Assembly (NCBI GenBank): GCA_028290245.1
Contig: JAQGKG010000448.1
Span: 1-7,555 of the forward strand
Direction: 5' to 3'
Source: Devosia sp.
GTDB lineage: Bacteria > Pseudomonadota > Alphaproteobacteria > Rhizobiales > Devosiaceae
DNA: 7,555 bases
A program made the position numbers and the translations under genes. This document shows, one piece after another, positions 5,357 to 7,555 of this stretch (position 1 is its first letter; each line of letters starts with the position of its first letter). The notes under the pieces are model-generated. The model was not told where the DNA came from. It saw only the letters and a program-made list of their open reading frames with translations, and ran no database searches.

Positions 5357-5376
5357 GATCTGGCCAAGGTCAGATC
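5357..5376 (-). terminator. Hairpin overlapping the stop codon of the ABC ATPase gene
   Basis: GATCTGGCC (5357-5365) pairs with GGTCAGATC (5368-5376), with one G-T wobble and a very short centre. The minus-strand stop codon lies at 5372-5370, within the right arm. No T run follows on the minus strand, so this may be a weak or Rho-assisted end of the sugar-transporter operon, or an RNA 3' end stabiliser. Confidence 0.35.
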
Positions 5377-6440
5377 GCTTGTTCGGTCACCACATCGAAC
5401 AAATGCACGTGCTCGGGTGCGATGCTGACGCCGATCGTATCGCCGGCCTTGGCGTCTATGCGCCGGGTTTCAACGACGGTGAGTTCGGGCACTGTGGCGG
5501 TGGTTAGGTAGGTCATGGACCCCGTCGACTCCACCACGGCGATGGGTAGCCGCAACGTCGCGAGTGTGGGATCGGCAGCAACCAGGTGCTCAGGCCGCAG
5601 GCCAACGGTAACTTTTTGTCCCACCTCGGCTTTTCGCCCTAGCGGCAGCGAAGGCGTGCCTTCGATATCCAACCGCACATTCATGCCATCGGCGCCAATA
5701 GTCCCCGGCAGGAAGTTCATTGCGGGCGAACCGATGAAGCCTGCCACGAACTTGCTGACCGGCCGGTCATACAGCGCCAGCGGCGAGCCTTGCTGCTCGA
5801 TGACGCCGTCGCGCATGACCACCACATGGTCAGCCATGGTCATTGCTTCGATCTGGTCATGCGTCACGTAGACCGATGTCGCGCCCAGCCTGTCGTGCAA
5901 GGCCCGGATTTCCTTGCGCATATGCACGCGCAATGCGGCATCGAGGTTCGAAAGCGGCTCATCGAACAGGAAGGCCTTGGGATTGCGGATAATCGCCCGC
6001 CCCATCGCAACGCGCTGGCGTTGGCCGCCGGAAAGCTCGCGGGGGTAACGATCGAGCAGGCTGGTCAGACCGGTCGTTGTGGCGATCTCTTCGGCAGCCT
6101 TGCGAGCAACGTCCTTCTTTATCCCCTTGATGCGCAGCGAATACGTCAGGTTCTCGGCGACCGTCATATGCGGATAGAGGGCGTAGGACTGGAACACCAT
6201 GGCCACGTCGCGCTTGCGCGGCGGCACGTGGTTAATCACCTCGCCTGCAATTTTTATGGTGCCACCCGAGATGCTCTCCAGCCCCGCCAGTGAGCGCAGC
6301 AGGGTCGATTTTCCGCAGCCGGACGGCCCGACCAGGGCAACGAAACTGCCTTTTACGATGCTGAGGCTAACATTTTTCAACGCATGAAACGCGCCATAGT
6401 GCTTATCGATATTGGTTAGCTCGATCTGGATTTCGCTCAC
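5370..6440 (-). CDS. Sugar ABC transporter ATPase, MalK/UgpC type
   Basis: This 356-residue cytoplasmic ATPase powers a carbohydrate importer. All nucleotide-binding motifs are intact: A-loop Tyr15, Walker A GPSGCGKST (38-46), Q-loop Gln84 in VFQSYALYPHM, signature LSGGQ (136-140), Walker B FLFDE (157-161), D-loop SNLD (164-167) and H-loop His194. The region from about residue 240 is the TOBE/MalK-type regulatory domain (MNFLPGTI, TVGLRPEHL, DTIGVSIAPEHVHLFD). The length fits CUT1-family ATPases. The start is GTG at 6440-6438, with GGGGA (6451-6447) 6 bases upstream. The gene follows the second permease by 43 bases on the same strand and is the last gene of the operon. Such ATPases are often named UgpC or MsmK and may serve several importers; the substrate cannot be read from this protein. 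Confidence 0.96.
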   Translation of the reverse strand: MSEIQIELTNIDKHYGAFHALKNVSLSIVKGSFVALVGPSGCGKSTLLRSLAGLESISGGTIKIAGEVINHVPPRKRDVAMVFQSYALYPHMTVAENLTYSLRIKGIKKDVARKAAEEIATTTGLTSLLDRYPRELSGGQRQRVAMGRAIIRNPKAFLFDEPLSNLDAALRVHMRKEIRALHDRLGATSVYVTHDQIEAMTMADHVVVMRDGVIEQQGSPLALYDRPVSKFVAGFIGSPAMNFLPGTIGADGMNVRLDIEGTPSLPLGRKAEVGQKVTVGLRPEHLVAADPTLATLRLPIAVVESTGSMTYLTTATVPELTVVETRRIDAKAGDTIGVSIAPEHVHLFDVVTEQAI

Positions 6441-6483
6441 GTGAGGTCCCCAATATTATGGCATTTCGTTAGCGTTTGGCGGC

Positions 6484-7365
6484 TCATTTCACCGCTCCCA
6501 CGACAACACCTCGTGTCAAGGTGCGCTGAAAGATCAGGAAGAAGATGAGGGTGGGCGCCATGCCCAGCAGCGAGGCTGCAGCTTGCAGCGTCGGGTCCGA
6601 CATGTTCTGGCCGCGCGTCAGGCCCATCGCCACCGAGACGGTCTGGTTGTTGTTGGAGACCAGCATGACCAGCGGGATCAGGAACTCGTTCCAGGTCCAG
6701 ATGAAAAAGAATGTCCCCACCACCATCAGCGATGGTCGCAGCACCGGTACCACCACCTGCCACAGGATTTGCCACCGGCTGGCGCCGTCCATTTCGGCCG
6801 CCTCGATGATTTCCCGCGGAAAGCTGCTCAGCACCGAGGACAGCAGATAGGTGCCAAAGGCGCTCTGGAGCACCGCGAAGATGATGATGACGGCAAGTTG
6901 GGTATCGTAGAGGCCAGTGGCCTTCGCCATGTAGTACAGCGGGTAGATGATGGATTCCTGCGGCACCATGATGCCGATCAGCAGAAGCACCAGGATAATC
7001 CGCGATCCCCGCACCCTGCCGATGCCGATGGCATAGGCATTGAGCAGGCTAATGGTCACCCCCACCACGGCCACCGCCAGGCTGATGATGGCGCTGTTTA
7101 GCAGTTTCCGGCTGAAATCGGCCAGGTTCCAGAACTTTACCAGCGCCGAGAAATCCAGTGCCGTTGGCAGTGAAAGCGGTCCGTTTGCCGCGTAGTCGAT
7201 GCTGGATTTGACTGAATTGCTGACGGCCAGAAAGAACGGAAACAATACCAGCAACAGCACGAAGCTCAGGAGGGCGAGGACGAACCACCGCCCTACCCCA
7301 TGCCTACGATAATCATGCACGGCGGCTGGTGCGGCAGCTATGGAATTGAGCGTTGCGTCGGCCAT
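6484..7365 (-). CDS. Carbohydrate ABC transporter permease, MalG type
   Basis: This 293-residue inner-membrane permease of the CUT1 family has six predicted helices, at about residues 28-49, 88-112, 121-145, 157-178, 203-230 and 264-281. The cytoplasmic EAA loop that docks onto the ATPase reads EIIEAAEMDGASRWQIL, followed by VVPVLRPSL (about 185-212). The sequence ends in TRGVVVGAVK, the typical tail of MalG-type permeases (usually with GAVKG). The start ATG (7365-7363) has AAGGA about 7 bases upstream and lies 3 bases after the stop of the preceding permease gene, indicating translational coupling. The N-terminal 25 residues are polar and cytosolic. It pairs with the upstream permease to form the channel. 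The substrate is not predictable from the sequence, although the family carries sugars, polyols or glycerol-phosphate-type solutes. Confidence 0.95.
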   Translation of the reverse strand: MADATLNSIAAAPAAVHDYRRHGVGRWFVLALLSFVLLLVLFPFFLAVSNSVKSSIDYAANGPLSLPTALDFSALVKFWNLADFSRKLLNSAIISLAVAVVGVTISLLNAYAIGIGRVRGSRIILVLLLIGIMVPQESIIYPLYYMAKATGLYDTQLAVIIIFAVLQSAFGTYLLSSVLSSFPREIIEAAEMDGASRWQILWQVVVPVLRPSLMVVGTFFFIWTWNEFLIPLVMLVSNNNQTVSVAMGLTRGQNMSDPTLQAAASLLGMAPTLIFFLIFQRTLTRGVVVGAVK

Positions 7366-7368
7366 GGT

Positions 7369-7555
7369 CTATTCCTTCCCCGCCTGTCGTGACTGGAAGC
7401 GCAGGAAAATCACTGCGAGGCCAATGGTGAGAATGGTCTGAACCACGGCGATAGCCGCGCCATAGCCGACACGCTGGGTGGTGAAAAAGTGGTAGTAGGT
7501 CAGGTAGGATGGCACCAGCGTCGCATTGTCCGGTCCGCCCGCTGTCAGCACGAAG
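7369..7555 (-). CDS. Carbohydrate ABC transporter permease, MalF/UgpA type, C-terminal end only
   Basis: Only the last 62 residues are inside the window; the gene continues beyond the right edge. The visible part begins FVLTAGGPDNATLVPSYLTY, a hallmark of the MalF/UgpA/LacF-type first permease (pattern LTxGGPxxxT). Next comes YYHFFTTQRVGYGAAIAVVQ and a final membrane helix, TILTIGLAVIFLRF, with the short basic tail QSRQAGKE. The TAG at 7371-7369 is 3 bases from the next permease start. It would form the heterodimeric membrane channel with the gene at 6484-7365. The binding-protein gene that defines the substrate is expected further upstream, outside the window. Confidence 0.92.
   Translation of the reverse strand, partial: FVLTAGGPDNATLVPSYLTYYHFFTTQRVGYGAAIAVVQTILTIGLAVIFLRFQSRQAGKE

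Noticed and set aside
6436..6445. Perfect palindrome CTCACGTGAG over the GTG start of the ATPase gene
   Set aside because: Ten bases inside an operon, formed largely by the start codon and its neighbours; likely chance.
1..7555. CRISPR arrays, tRNA or rRNA genes, transposase genes, phage att sites
   Set aside because: I saw no regularly spaced repeats, no tRNA-like or rRNA sequence, no recognisable transposase or integrase motifs, and no terminal inverted repeats with target duplications.

Overview
The window looks like a piece of alphaproteobacterial chromosome. GC content is high. An ArsR/SRPBCC pair sits beside DUF1801, YdeI/DUF1905, DUF3597 and glyoxalase-type genes, a MalK-type sugar ABC operon is present, and one promoter fits the alphaproteobacterial general-stress sigma factor EcfG (GGAAC-N16-CGTT). 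A Hyphomicrobiales genus such as Devosia would fit, but the genus is inference.

Layout. (1) Bases 2-1480, plus strand: a gamma-glutamyltransferase-family (Ntn-hydrolase) gene cut by the left edge. (2) Bases 1481-2250: no convincing gene, only scattered open frames, one of them a minus-strand frame interrupted by a stop. (3) Bases 2251-3129: a divergent pair, an ArsR-family repressor (minus) and an AHSA1/SRPBCC protein (plus). Their 51-base intergenic region holds a perfect 8+8 bp palindrome inside the predicted promoter. (4) Bases 3130-3835: a remnant of a response-regulator receiver domain, then an EcfG-type promoter, a good ribosome binding site and a DUF3597 gene. That gene is shifted out of frame at a run of seven T four codons after its start, and a UUCG-loop hairpin follows it. 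(5) Bases 3901-5310, minus strand: a YdeI/DUF1905 protein, a DUF1801 gene broken by an 8-bp tandem duplication, a small two-helix membrane protein, and the C-terminal remnant of a VOC/glyoxalase gene. (6) Bases 5370-7555, minus strand: the end of a carbohydrate ABC transporter operon, with the tail of the first permease, a complete second permease and the MalK/UgpC-type ATPase.

How the genes work together. The two permeases and the ATPase form one CUT1-type sugar importer; its binding protein should lie upstream, beyond the right edge. The ArsR protein probably represses itself and the SRPBCC gene from the shared operator. The genes between 3130 and 5310 are small accessory or stress-type genes, and four of the six loci there are broken or fragmentary, so this is a stretch undergoing decay between two intact metabolic blocks. 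I do not see a clearly new multi-gene system. The points most worth checking are the two simple frame-breaking events (the T7 tract and the 8-bp repeat) and the EcfG promoter in front of the DUF3597 gene.
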